Origin: JAFKFH01 sp017307375 | GTDB taxonomy: Bacteria > Pseudomonadota > Alphaproteobacteria > Ferrovibrionales > Ferrovibrionaceae | NCBI GenBank assembly: GCA_965229335.1 | Contig: OZ245874.1 | Coordinates: forward strand, 5,022,001 to 5,086,000 | Direction of reading: 5' to 3' | DNA: 64,000 bases | Part shown: piece after piece, positions 51,864 to 60,311 of the stretch | Layout of the letters: each line of letters begins with the position of its first letter | Position numbering within the stretch: the first letter of the stretch is position 1 | Notes under the pieces: generated by a model | What the model was told of the DNA's origin: nothing | The model's input: only the letters and a program-made list of their open reading frames with translations | Databases searched by the model: none | Program-made: the position numbers and the translations under genes

Positions 51864-52205
51864 ATGATGAACCAGACCACCGCCAAACCAGGCTTCGACT
51901 GCCCCAGTTGTGGGGTCGGGCTGGTCATGACGGACCGCCAGGGCATCGAAATCGACTACTGCCCGCAATGCCGGGGCGTGTGGCTCGATCGCGGCGAGCT
52001 CGACAAGATCATCGAACGCAGCCAGCAGCCCGCCGCCGCTGCCGCGGCTCAGCCGCAACCGGGACCTTTCGCGCCTGTGCCGCCGCCGCAGCAAACCTAT
52101 GGCCATGCGCCGCCTGGCCCCTATCGCGATCACCGCGACCGCGAGTACGGCCATCATGGCAAGTACAAACGGCGCAAGTCTTTCCTGGAAGAACTGTTCG
52201 ACTGA
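51864..52205 (+). CDS. TFIIB-type zinc-ribbon protein (zf-TFIIB family)
   Basis: Cytoplasmic protein of 113 residues. A zinc ribbon lies at residues 10-42, with ligands in CPSCG and YCPQCRGVWLDRGELDKIIE. A disordered Pro/Gln/Ala-rich linker follows, then a basic His/Arg tract (YRDHRDREYGHHGKYKRRKS) and the conserved C-terminal FLEELFD. This architecture is a known small family of unknown function in proteobacteria. It is monocistronic or loosely linked to the following methyltransferase gene (20 bases). Confidence 0.88.
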   Translation: MMNQTTAKPGFDCPSCGVGLVMTDRQGIEIDYCPQCRGVWLDRGELDKIIERSQQPAAAAAAQPQPGPFAPVPPPQQTYGHAPPGPYRDHRDREYGHHGKYKRRKSFLEELFD

Positions 52206-52225
52206 GCAGCCGCGGCCCAGCCCCG

Positions 52226-52891
52226 ATGATCGATTTCCAGTCTGCCCGCCTGATTCCCCGCCCCGCGCTGCGGCGCGCCCGGCGCGTCGCCGCCCGCGCC
52301 GCCGTCGCGATACGCGCCCGCCCCGGTTTCGATTTCGATACCGGACTGCTGGTGTTCTGGCAGGCGCTGCTGCGCAACCCGCGCGGGGTGGGGGCGGCAG
52401 TCCCGAGTTCGCGCCGTCTGGCCCGGGCGATCGCAGCTGCGGTGCCGCTTGATGGCGACGACCTCGTGGTCGAGATCGGGGCGGGATCGGGGGTCGTCAC
52501 CTCGGCGTTGCTGGCACGTGGCGTGGCGCCTGAGCGCCTGGTGGTGTTCGAGCGTGACCGCGAACTGGCCCGCCACCTGCAGCGGCGCCACCCGACTGTC
52601 AGGGTGATCGCGGGCGATGCCTGCCATCTGCGCCGCATTCTCGGCGCCGATCAGCCGATCGGTACGATCGTCTCCGGCGTCCCGCTTCGCTCGCTGCCGC
52701 GCGAGCAAGCCCTGAACCTGCTGCGCGAATGCGCGGCCGCGCTGCCGCCCGCCGGCCGGCTGGTCCAGTTCACCTATGCCTGGGATATGCCCCGGCTGTT
52801 CGCCGAGGCAGGCTTTGCCCATGAGTCGCGGCAGTTCGTCGCGATGAACCTGCCGCCGGCCTTCGTCGACTGCTGGAAGAGACCGGACTGA
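52226..52891 (+). CDS. phospholipid N-methyltransferase-like SAM enzyme
   Basis: SAM-dependent methyltransferase of 221 residues, similar to PmtA, which makes phosphatidylcholine from phosphatidylethanolamine. The N-terminal arginine-rich amphipathic stretch (ALRRARRVAARAAVAIRARP) would bind membranes. The pre-motif PRGVGAAVPSSRRLARAI matches PmtA/KsgA-type enzymes. Motif I is VVEIGAGSGVVTSALLARG, followed by VVFERDRELARHL and TIVSGVPLRSLP. Assignment to PmtA rather than another KsgA-like methylase is likely but not certain. The start is the ATG at 52226. Confidence 0.8.
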   Translation: MIDFQSARLIPRPALRRARRVAARAAVAIRARPGFDFDTGLLVFWQALLRNPRGVGAAVPSSRRLARAIAAAVPLDGDDLVVEIGAGSGVVTSALLARGVAPERLVVFERDRELARHLQRRHPTVRVIAGDACHLRRILGADQPIGTIVSGVPLRSLPREQALNLLRECAAALPPAGRLVQFTYAWDMPRLFAEAGFAHESRQFVAMNLPPAFVDCWKRPD

Positions 52892-52895
52892 GCGC

Positions 52896-53378
52896 TCAGC
52901 CTTCCGCCAGCTCGATCGGGACGCCGGGATCCCGCTTGGACGTGCGGATGGTCAGCGACGTCTTGACGTGCGCCACGCTTGGTGCAGCCGTCAGGTCGCG
53001 GGTCAGGAAGGTCTGATAGGCATCCCAGTCGCGGGCGACGATCTTCAGGATGAAGTCGTTTTCGCCAGCCAGCATGTAGCATTCCCGTACCATCGGCCAA
53101 CTCGCCACCTTTTCCTCAAAGGCGCGCAGGTCGTGTTCGGCCTGGCTGGTGAGGCCGACCATCGCGAAGACCGTCACGCCGAAGCCGAGCGCCTCGGGGG
53201 TCAGGTCGGCGTGATAGCCCCTGATATAGCCCGATTCCTCCAGCGCCCGCACCCGCCGCAGGCATGGCGGTGCCGATATACCGGCGCGCTTGGCCAGCTC
53301 GACGTTGGTAATCCGGCCATCGGCCTGCAGATCGGCAAGAATGCGCCGATCGATTTCGTCAAGCTTGACACGCTGCAT
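52896..53378 (-). CDS. Lrp/AsnC family transcriptional regulator
   Basis: 160 residues. The N-terminal helix-turn-helix (LDEIDRRILADLQADGRITN, RAGISAPPCLRRVRALEESG) is followed by the RAM amino-acid-binding domain (VFAMVGLTSQAEHDLRAFEE, ECYMLAGENDFILKIVARDW). It would sense an amino acid and regulate its metabolism, and often its own gene. It is divergent from trxB and convergent with the PmtA-like gene, which ends 4 bases from its own end. Confidence 0.93.
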   Translation of the reverse strand: MQRVKLDEIDRRILADLQADGRITNVELAKRAGISAPPCLRRVRALEESGYIRGYHADLTPEALGFGVTVFAMVGLTSQAEHDLRAFEEKVASWPMVRECYMLAGENDFILKIVARDWDAYQTFLTRDLTAAPSVAHVKTSLTIRTSKRDPGVPIELAEG

Positions 53379-53596
53379 GAATCGAACCTCGAAATGGCAG
53401 GGCGCGCAACATTATTACGAAGAAGGACCGCTGCCAAGACACGCCGTAACGCCAAAGGTGGCGGCGCCCGTGGTTAGGATATTCCGCCGGCCAGATCAAC
53501 CCTTGAACTGCCGCATCAATCCCTTAGCTTGAATTTGTTCCGGTAGCGCCCGGAAGCGGCGTGACAGGTTGGTAGCGAACCGATAAGAATCTAGGC

Positions 53597-54565
53597 ATGG
53601 CCACACGATACGAAACCAAAGTCCTGATCCTCGGATCCGGGCCTGCCGGCTGCACCGCCGCCATCTATGCCGCGCGCGCCGCGCTCGAACCGATCATGGT
53701 CCACGGGCTGCAGCCCGGTGGGCAGCTGACCATCACGACCGAGGTCGAGAACTACCCGGGCTTCGCCGAGGCGATCCAGGGGCCCTGGCTGATGGAGCAG
53801 ATGGAGGCGCAGGCGCGCCACGTCGGCACCCGCATCCTCAATGACATCATCGTCTCGATCGATTTCACCCAGCGGCCCTTCGTCGCCACCGGCGACTCCG
53901 GCGACACCTATGTCGGCGACACGCTGATCATCGCCACCGGCGCCCAGGCGCGCTGGCTCGGCCTGCCCTCGGAAGAAACCTTCAAGGGCTTCGGCGTTTC
54001 CGCCTGCGCGACCTGCGACGGCTTCTTCTACCGGGGCAAGGATGTCGTGGTCGTCGGCGGCGGCAACACGGCGGTCGAGGAAGCGCTTTACCTCACCAAC
54101 CATGCCCGCAAGGTCACGATCGTGCATCGCCGCGACAGTTTCCGGGCCGAAAAGATCCTCCAGCAGCGGCTGTTCGCCAATCCCAAGATCGAGGTGATCT
54201 GGGACCATGTCGTCCATGAAATCGTCGGCGAACACGGGGGCAAGGGCGTCACCGGCGTCGTCTTGCGCCACGCCACGACCGGGGCGGCCCGCGAACTGGC
54301 CACCGACGGCGTCTTCGTGGCGATCGGCCACAGCCCGACGACGCAGCTTTTCCAGGGCCATATCACCCTCGACTCCGATGGCTACATCGTCACGTCGGGC
54401 CAGTCGACGGCGACCAACATCGCCGGCGTGTTCGCGGCGGGCGACGTGCAGGACAAGATCTACCGCCAGGCGGTGACGGCGGCCGGAACCGGTTGCATGG
54501 CGGCCCTGGAAGCCGAGCGCTTCCTGGCCCACCATGCCTTGCCGGAGGCCGCCGCCGCCGAGTAG
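53597..54565 (+). CDS. trxB: thioredoxin-disulfide reductase
   Basis: FAD/NADPH flavoenzyme of 322 residues that keeps thioredoxin reduced. The FAD motif near the N-terminus is ILGSGPAGCTAAIYAARA. The redox-active disulfide is Cys137/Cys140 in SACATCDGFFY. The NADPH motif is VVVGGGNTAVEEALYLTNHA, and the C-terminal FAD motif is GVFAAGDVQDKIYRQAVTAA. In alphaproteobacteria trxB is commonly followed by a LysR gene, as here. Confidence 0.96.
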   Translation: MATRYETKVLILGSGPAGCTAAIYAARAALEPIMVHGLQPGGQLTITTEVENYPGFAEAIQGPWLMEQMEAQARHVGTRILNDIIVSIDFTQRPFVATGDSGDTYVGDTLIIATGAQARWLGLPSEETFKGFGVSACATCDGFFYRGKDVVVVGGGNTAVEEALYLTNHARKVTIVHRRDSFRAEKILQQRLFANPKIEVIWDHVVHEIVGEHGGKGVTGVVLRHATTGAARELATDGVFVAIGHSPTTQLFQGHITLDSDGYIVTSGQSTATNIAGVFAAGDVQDKIYRQAVTAAGTGCMAALEAERFLAHHALPEAAAAE

Positions 54566-54628
54566 CGGCAGGAACTATAAGAATCCGGCACGGGGATACG
54601 GCCGGACAACAGGGGACGGCCGACGCCC

Positions 54629-55516
54629 ATGATGGACTGGGACAAGCTGCGTATTTTCCATGCCGTCGCCGAGGCGGGCAGCTTCACCCACGCCGGCGAA
54701 CAGTTGAACCTCAGCCAATCGGCGGTCAGCCGCCAGATCGCGGCGCTCGAGGAATATCTCCAGACCTCGCTGTTTCACCGCCATGCCCGTGGCCTGATCC
54801 TGACCGAACAGGGCGAGTTGCTCTACCGCACCGCCCACGACGTGTTCGCCAAGCTCGCCATGGCCGAGGCGATGCTGACCGACTCCAAGGACAAGCCCTC
54901 GGGCGAATTGAAGGTCACGACTCCGGTCGCCTTCGGCTCGATCTGGGTGGCGCCACGGATCCGCGAGTTCGTCGATCTCTATCCCGACGTCTCGATCATC
55001 CTCAAGGCGGATGACCGGGAACTCGACCTGTCGATGCGCGAGGCCGACGTGGCCATCCGCATGCGCAAGCCGACTCAGCCCGACCTGATCCAGCGCAAGC
55101 TGATCACCGTGCACAACCACATCTATGCCTCGCCCGACTATCTCCGCCGCTTCGGCACGCCGACGACGATGGACGAACTGGCGCGGCACCGGCTGATCGT
55201 CTACGGCGAGGATGCCCCCCCGCCGCTGGCCGACATCAACTGGCTGATGACCACGGGGCGGGAAGGCCCGCCGAACCCCGTGCTGCGCATCAACAACGTC
55301 TATGGCGTGATGGTGGCGGTAGAAAGCGGCCTGGGCATCGCTGCCCTGCCCGACTACATGGTCCAGGGCAACTCCCGCATCGTGCGCATACTTCAGGACA
55401 GCGAAGGCCCCGCCTTCGACACCTATTTCGTCTATCCCGAAGAATTACGCAATTCCAAGCGCATCGCGGTTTTCAGAGATTTCCTCGTGCGCAAGGTTGC
55501 CGAATGGAAATTCTAA
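54629..55516 (+). CDS. LysR family transcriptional regulator
   Basis: 295 residues. The N-terminal winged helix-turn-helix (DKLRIFHAVAEAGSFTHAGE, LNLSQSAVSRQIAALEEYLQ) precedes the periplasmic-binding-like effector domain from residue 92 (GELKVTTPVAFGSIWVAPRI). The start may be at either of two adjacent ATG codons. It is encoded just after trxB (63 bases) on the same strand, so it may be a redox-linked regulator, though its targets are not shown. Confidence 0.92.
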   Translation: MMDWDKLRIFHAVAEAGSFTHAGEQLNLSQSAVSRQIAALEEYLQTSLFHRHARGLILTEQGELLYRTAHDVFAKLAMAEAMLTDSKDKPSGELKVTTPVAFGSIWVAPRIREFVDLYPDVSIILKADDRELDLSMREADVAIRMRKPTQPDLIQRKLITVHNHIYASPDYLRRFGTPTTMDELARHRLIVYGEDAPPPLADINWLMTTGREGPPNPVLRINNVYGVMVAVESGLGIAALPDYMVQGNSRIVRILQDSEGPAFDTYFVYPEELRNSKRIAVFRDFLVRKVAEWKF

Positions 55517-55530
55517 ATTAATCCAACCAC

Positions 55531-55553
55531 AGCCATGCGGGTTGCGCATGGCT
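55531..55553 (+). terminator. hairpin after the LysR gene
   Basis: Stem AGCCATGCG / CGCATGGCT (9 bp, perfect) with a GGTTG loop, 14 bases after the LysR stop. No T-run. Confidence 0.45.
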
Positions 55554-55606
55554 CACCTGCCAAAAACGTTGTGGTTGCAAACTCTGGTGCCGACTATAAC
55601 TTTGGC

Positions 55607-55730
55607 CATGGTTGTTGCGTTGCAACAGCCTAGTTGGCCCTGGCGCTTCGTCGGGGCTGACGTTTACGTCTCCCAGACGTGAAGCCTCCCTGTTAGACTC
55701 GGCCGATCCTTGTGATCGGCCCTTTTTTTT
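55607..55730 (+). ncRNA. candidate small RNA of the suhB/mmgR (alpha-r8) type
   Basis: Non-coding stretch in the 354-base gap between the LysR and HAD genes. It has a short hairpin ACGTCT-CCC-AGACGT (about 55664-55678), an unpaired CCTCCCTGTTAGACT segment that resembles the conserved anti-Shine-Dalgarno-like core of the alphaproteobacterial suhB/mmgR sRNAs, and a textbook terminator. A TATAAC element at 55595-55600 could be its -10 box, with a weak TTGCAA upstream at 14-base spacing. The 5' end is therefore approximate. Family assignment is from memory. Confidence 0.5.
55701..55730 (+). terminator. strong Rho-independent terminator (of the sRNA candidate)
   Basis: Perfect 8-bp stem GGCCGATC / GATCGGCC with a 5-base loop, followed directly by nine T. 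It is the clearest terminator in the window. The LysR stop is 185 bases upstream and has its own hairpin, so this one belongs to a separate transcript. Confidence 0.88.
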
Positions 55731-55870
55731 GCGCTCCGCGCCAGGGCTGGCGGCCGGTATAGCCGTGGCCTAGTCCTTCCGGCAAGGGAAATAACGGGAT
55801 AACCGTTCCAACTGCAACCGATGTTCGACTAGCGGCCAGTTGTGCGTTTTTGACGGTTTTTTGACGGAAC

Positions 55871-56500
55871 TTAGAACAAGAATCCTGGCAACTCGGCCAT
55901 ATCGTCGAAACGCCGCACCGAATCGGGAATCGGCCCATGCGGCCGATATGCGAACACCGTCATCCCTGCCGCGACACCGGCGGCAATGCCGAAACGGCTG
56001 TCCTCGACCACGGCGCAACGTTCGGGCCGGGCGCCCAGACTGCGCGCCGCGTGCAGGAACACGTCGGGCGCCGGCTTCGGGTTCGGCACTTCGCGGCCTG
56101 AGAAGATCCGGTCGCCGAAGAAGCGGTCGAGACCGGTCAGTTGCAGCGAAAAGGCGATCTTTGCCCGCTCGCTGGACGATGCGACGCATTTGGGCAAGCC
56201 GATCGCGTGCAGCGCCTCGGGCACGCCCGGCATCGGCACCAGTTCGGTTTCGTAGCAGGCGAAAGTTTCGGCCTGCAGCGCGGGAGTGAAGGTCGCATCG
56301 TCGATGACGATGCCGTGGGTGTCGGCGACATGGCGATAGCATGACGGCAGGCTGAGCCCGATGAACGCGGCCTCGACTTCATCGAGCGTCATCGGCACGC
56401 CGAGCGCAGCCAGATGACGATGCAGGATCCGGTTCGAGATCCTCTCGGAATCGACCAGCGTGCCGTCGAGGTCGAAAATCACCAGATCGAACCGCGCCAT
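55871..56500 (-). CDS. HAD-superfamily hydrolase (phosphatase/phosphomutase-like)
   Basis: 209 residues. Motif I is VIFDLDGTLVDSE with the nucleophile Asp near residue 10. The cap domain lies at about 20-80, motif II is CVASSSERAKIAFS, motif III lies in the region EVPNPKPAPDVFLHAAR, and motif IV is CAVVEDSRFGIAAGVAAGM. It belongs to the beta-phosphoglucomutase/GPH-type group. The substrate cannot be told. The start is the ATG at 56498-56500. Confidence 0.91.
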   Translation of the reverse strand: MARFDLVIFDLDGTLVDSERISNRILHRHLAALGVPMTLDEVEAAFIGLSLPSCYRHVADTHGIVIDDATFTPALQAETFACYETELVPMPGVPEALHAIGLPKCVASSSERAKIAFSLQLTGLDRFFGDRIFSGREVPNPKPAPDVFLHAARSLGARPERCAVVEDSRFGIAAGVAAGMTVFAYRPHGPIPDSVRRFDDMAELPGFLF

Positions 56501-56591
56501 CGTCAGCCCTCAAAACGAACCAGCCGGCCCCTGCCATGCCGCACATCACGGCTTGGCAGGGCCCGGCGGGGCCAGTCATAGCAGATCGCGC

Positions 56592-57062
56592 TTACTTTTC
56601 GAGCAGGCTGCGCAGCATCCAGGCGGTCTTTTCGTGCACCTGCAGGCGCTGGGTCAGCAGGTCGGCGGTCGGCTCGTCGCTGGCCTTGTCGGCGACCGGG
56701 AACAGTTCGCGCGCGGTCTTGGCCACCTGCTCGTGGCCCTTGACCAGGTTCTTGATCATCTGGGTCGCCGCCGGGACGTCGTCATCCTCGGTGATCTTGG
56801 TCAGCTTCGCGTAGGCCTTGTAGCTGCCCGGGGCGACATGACCCAGGGCGCGGATCCGCTCGGCGATCAGGTCGACGGCCAGCGCCAGTTCGGTGTACTG
56901 CGTCTCGAACATGAGATGCAGGGTATTGAACATCGGCCCGGTGACGTTCCAGTGGTAGTTGTGAGTCTTCAGGTACAGCGTGTAGCTGTCGGCCAGAAGC
57001 TTGGAAAGCCCGCCGGCGATCTTGGCGCGATCCTTGTCGCTGATCCCGATATCGATGTCCAT
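56592..57062 (-). CDS. dps: Dps family DNA-starvation/ferritin-like protein
   Basis: 156 residues. It forms dodecameric shells that oxidise and store iron and protect DNA. The ferroxidase residues lie in HNYHWNVTGPMFNTLHLMFE (His, Asp/Glu pair) and YTELALAVDLIAERIRALG. The C-terminal helix ends TAWMLRSLLEK. There is no Lys-rich DNA-binding tail at the N-terminus (MDIDIGISDKDRAKIAGGLS), so DNA binding may be weak. The upstream region has AT-rich stretches fitting a stress promoter. Confidence 0.93.
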   Translation of the reverse strand: MDIDIGISDKDRAKIAGGLSKLLADSYTLYLKTHNYHWNVTGPMFNTLHLMFETQYTELALAVDLIAERIRALGHVAPGSYKAYAKLTKITEDDDVPAATQMIKNLVKGHEQVAKTARELFPVADKASDEPTADLLTQRLQVHEKTAWMLRSLLEK

Positions 57063-57137
57063 GATGGTATCCTCTTTGTGCCTATATCCTAGATAATCAA
57101 GGAATTTCGGGCATTCAAGCTACATTCTGGAATCGTT

Positions 57138-59192
57138 CTATCTTTCGAGCTCGGCGCGGCGCTGGGTGATGACCTGGTCGGCATGGCGCCCGACCAGTTC
57201 CTGCAGATGATCGAACGCATGGCTGAAATGACCGACTCCCTGGGTCAGCGACCGCAATTCCAGGATCAGGTCATGCATCTCGGTGCGCGGCAGATAGGCC
57301 GACACCACGTCCCAGCCGGGCCATCCGGTGCGGCCGTCGAACCCGAGGATCTGGCCGCGCCGGCCGCCGATCAAGGCGTTGGCCTTGGGCGTGAATTCCG
57401 ACGGCACGGCGATATCGACCTTGTGGATCGGTTCCAGCAAGGTCGGCTCGCCCTTCGGCAGCCCCTCGCTCATGCCCAGCCTTGCGGCGGTCTTGAACGC
57501 CATTTCCGAGGAATCGACGGCATGGTAGGAGCCGTCGGTCAGTGCGACGGCCAGGTCGACGACGGGAAAGCCGAGCGGGCCGCGCTGACAGAATTCCTTG
57601 ATACCCTCCTCGACCGCCGGAATATATTGCTTGGGCACCGTACCTCCGACGATGCGGCTTTCGAAGGCAAAGCCCGAACCGCGCGGCAGCGGCGCGATGT
57701 AGAGATGCACGTCGCCGAACTGGCCGTGCCCGCCCGACTGGCGCTTGTGCCGCGCATGCTGCGTCACCGGGCGCTTGATCGTTTCGCGATAAGGCACGCG
57801 CGGCGGCGTGGTTTCCACCGCCAGGCCCAGCCGGTTCTTCAGCTGCGACAGCGCGACCTTCAGATGAATGTCCCCCTGCCCCCACAGTACCAGTTGCTGG
57901 GCGTCGGCATCGGTCTCCAGGAACAGCGAGGCGTCTTCCTCGGTCAGCTTGGCGATGGCGGCCGACAGTTTCACGTCATCGTCGCGCCTGGCCGCGCGGA
58001 TGGCCAAGCCGTAGGCCGGTGCCAGCCGCGGGGCGCGCGGACAGGCATCGCCGCCGCCCCGGCCCTCGCGCAGCGTATCACCGGTATGGACATGGTCGAG
58101 ACGCCCCAGGGCGACGATCTCGCCGGCGACCGCTTCGCCGACCTTCGGCACATTGGCCGAGAGGCCCTTGTAGATCCCCGCGACACGCTCGCCGTTGACG
58201 ACGGTACCGTCGGCGATCCTGCCCGACCAGACGCGGGTCAGGCTCAGCTTGCCGCCATGCGGCGTCATCACCGTCTTGATGACCTGGCCGCAGAACGCAT
58301 TATCGGCGGCATCGACGCCGGCCCGCATCGCCGCCTCTTCCGCCGCTGGCACCTCGTGCCGCAGCGCCTTCAGCAGCCGGCGCACGCCATGGTCGGTCTC
58401 GGCCGCACCGAACAGCACCGGCACGATCAGCCCGTCGCGCAGTTCGCGCTGCAGGTCGGCGAACACCGCGTCGCGCGTTGGTGTTTCGTCGGCCAGCAAC
58501 TGCTCCATCAGCGCGTCGTCGAAATCGGCCAGCCGCTCGAGCATCTCGCCCCGCGCCTCGGCCTCGCGCCCCTTCACGCCGTCGGGCATCGGCACGATCT
58601 CGGATGCCTCGTTGTCGTGGTAGATGAAGGCGCGCTCGCTGGCGAGGTCGACATAGCCGATGACCGGTCCGGCAACGCCGCCCTGCGCCGGTCCGCGGAT
58701 CGGCACCTGGCGCAGCACCAGCGGTCGCTGCGACACCGGCTGCAGCGCCTTCAGCAGGTCGCGCACCGGGCCGCGCGCCTTGTCGATCTTGTTGACGAAG
58801 ATGAAGCGCGGAATCTTCTGCTCGTCCAGAAAATGCAGCAGCGGCGACAGCGCCAGCACGCGATCGGGATCGGGTTCGCAGACCACCACCGCGGCGTCGA
58901 CGCCGATCAGCGCATCCAGCGTGGCCTGCTGAAACTCGATGGAACCGGGACAGTCGATGAAGGTGAAGTCGGAGTCGAGATAGCGGCCGGTCGCCACGTT
59001 CGGCTCGATCGTCATCTTGCGTTCGCGGGCCTCGGGCGAGGCATCGCCGAACGACGTACCGTCGGCGACCCGCCCCTTGCGATGGGTCGTGCCGCAGACG
59101 TGAAGGATGCTTTCCAGAAGAGTGGTCTTGCCCGACAGATAAGGGCCGACGATGGCAACGGAACGCGGACCGGAAGGCTTGGCATTCGGCAT
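57138..59192 (-). CDS. elongation factor G-like GTPase (divergent paralogue)
   Basis: 684 residues with all five EF-G domains. The G domain has the P-loop GPYLSGKTTLL. The G3 box is DCPGSIEF, where canonical EF-G has DTPGH followed by catalytic histidine, so Ser stands in its place. G4 is FVNKIDKA. Domain II, domain III (LFLETDADAQQLVLWGQGDI), domain IV (ARHKRQSGGHGQFGDVHLYI) and domain V follow. It is a known class of second EF-G in alphaproteobacteria. Translocase function is doubtful, and a role in ribosome recycling or stress is possible. The start is the ATG at 59190-59192. Confidence 0.88.
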   Translation of the reverse strand: MPNAKPSGPRSVAIVGPYLSGKTTLLESILHVCGTTHRKGRVADGTSFGDASPEARERKMTIEPNVATGRYLDSDFTFIDCPGSIEFQQATLDALIGVDAAVVVCEPDPDRVLALSPLLHFLDEQKIPRFIFVNKIDKARGPVRDLLKALQPVSQRPLVLRQVPIRGPAQGGVAGPVIGYVDLASERAFIYHDNEASEIVPMPDGVKGREAEARGEMLERLADFDDALMEQLLADETPTRDAVFADLQRELRDGLIVPVLFGAAETDHGVRRLLKALRHEVPAAEEAAMRAGVDAADNAFCGQVIKTVMTPHGGKLSLTRVWSGRIADGTVVNGERVAGIYKGLSANVPKVGEAVAGEIVALGRLDHVHTGDTLREGRGGGDACPRAPRLAPAYGLAIRAARRDDDVKLSAAIAKLTEEDASLFLETDADAQQLVLWGQGDIHLKVALSQLKNRLGLAVETTPPRVPYRETIKRPVTQHARHKRQSGGHGQFGDVHLYIAPLPRGSGFAFESRIVGGTVPKQYIPAVEEGIKEFCQRGPLGFPVVDLAVALTDGSYHAVDSSEMAFKTAARLGMSEGLPKGEPTLLEPIHKVDIAVPSEFTPKANALIGGRRGQILGFDGRTGWPGWDVVSAYLPRTEMHDLILELRSLTQGVGHFSHAFDHLQELVGRHADQVITQRRAELER

Positions 59193-59270
59193 GATTTTCT
59201 GCCCCTGCGTTGTTGTTCCTCCCAAAGCCCGGTCATGCTTTCACGAAAGTCGCGGGGCCGGCAAGGGGCG

Positions 59271-60260
59271 TCAGAAGCGTCTTTCCGCGCCGAGCGCGCC
59301 CAGCCGCTCGAATGCCGCAAAGCACCCTTGCACCGTGCGCTGCACAATCTCCTCGACGGTCAGCACCTCGTCGATCAGCCCGGCGGTCTGGCCGGCCAGC
59401 CCCAGGCTCGCCTCCATGTCGCCGCCGAAATACAGTTCCTGGATGCGGCCGAACGCATCCTTGGGCATCAGCCCGGCGGCGTGGATCGCGCGCGACCGTT
59501 CGGTCTTCAACGCCCGGACGCAGGGCGTGGCCTGCTTGTTCAGCACCAGCGTCCCGGTTTCATCGGCATCGACGATCGCCTGCTTGAAGTTCTGATGCAC
59601 CGGGCTTTCCCGCGACGACACGAAGCGGGTACCCATCTGCACACCCTCGGCCCCCAGTGCGAAGGCCGCGGCCATGCCCCGCCCGTCGACGATGCCGCCG
59701 GCGGCGATCATCGGCACGTCGACCTTGTCGCGGATGGCCTGGAGCAGCACCAGCGTCGAGACTTCCTCGGGGTTCTTGAAACCGCCGCCCTCGGCCCCCT
59801 CGACGATCAGCCCGTCGACACCGGCCTCGACCGCCTTGACCGCCGCCTTCACCGTTGGCACCGCGTGATAGACGACGATCCCGGCCGCCTTCAGCCGGTC
59901 GATCAGCTTGGCCGGGCTGCCGGCCGAGGTGGTGACGAACTTCACCCCGCAGGTCGTCACGAAATCGACCATCCGTTCGTCGCGCAGGAAAAGAAGCGGC
60001 AGGTTGATGCCGAACGGCTTGTCGGTCAGCTCGCGCATCCGTTCGATTTCGCGGATGCAGTTGTCGGTCTCGCCGGACGAGGTTTCGACGATGCCGAGGC
60101 CACCGGCATTGCTGACGGCGGAAGCCAGCGCCGAACGGGCGATCCAGCCCATCGGGGCCTGGACGATCGGATAGCGGGTTCCCAGATGGGCGAGCACTCG
60201 GTTCGATTTGAAAGGTGGTATTTGCAAAAATCTTGCTTTGGTAGATTCAACAACACCCAC
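59271..60260 (-). CDS. nitronate monooxygenase
   Basis: FMN-dependent enzyme of 329 residues (2-nitropropane dioxygenase family). It oxidises alkyl nitronates or works as a related FMN oxidoreductase. Key elements are PIVQAPMGWIARSALASAVS, SNAGGLGIVETS, GVDGLIVEGAEGGGF, PMIAAGGIVDGRGMAAAFAL and EGVQMGTRFVSSRES. The first 17-20 residues (MGVVESTKARFLQIPPFKSN) are coded in AT-rich DNA and lack family similarity, which otherwise begins near residue 21. The start and promoter appear to have been replaced by the neighbouring insertion. Confidence 0.9.
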   Translation of the reverse strand: MGVVESTKARFLQIPPFKSNRVLAHLGTRYPIVQAPMGWIARSALASAVSNAGGLGIVETSSGETDNCIREIERMRELTDKPFGINLPLLFLRDERMVDFVTTCGVKFVTTSAGSPAKLIDRLKAAGIVVYHAVPTVKAAVKAVEAGVDGLIVEGAEGGGFKNPEEVSTLVLLQAIRDKVDVPMIAAGGIVDGRGMAAAFALGAEGVQMGTRFVSSRESPVHQNFKQAIVDADETGTLVLNKQATPCVRALKTERSRAIHAAGLMPKDAFGRIQELYFGGDMEASLGLAGQTAGLIDEVLTVEEIVQRTVQGCFAAFERLGALGAERRF

Positions 60261-60311
60261 GAGTTCACCTCAGATCCGATTTTGTCAAATTTAGCTAGAT
60301 TTCAGGGTAGT

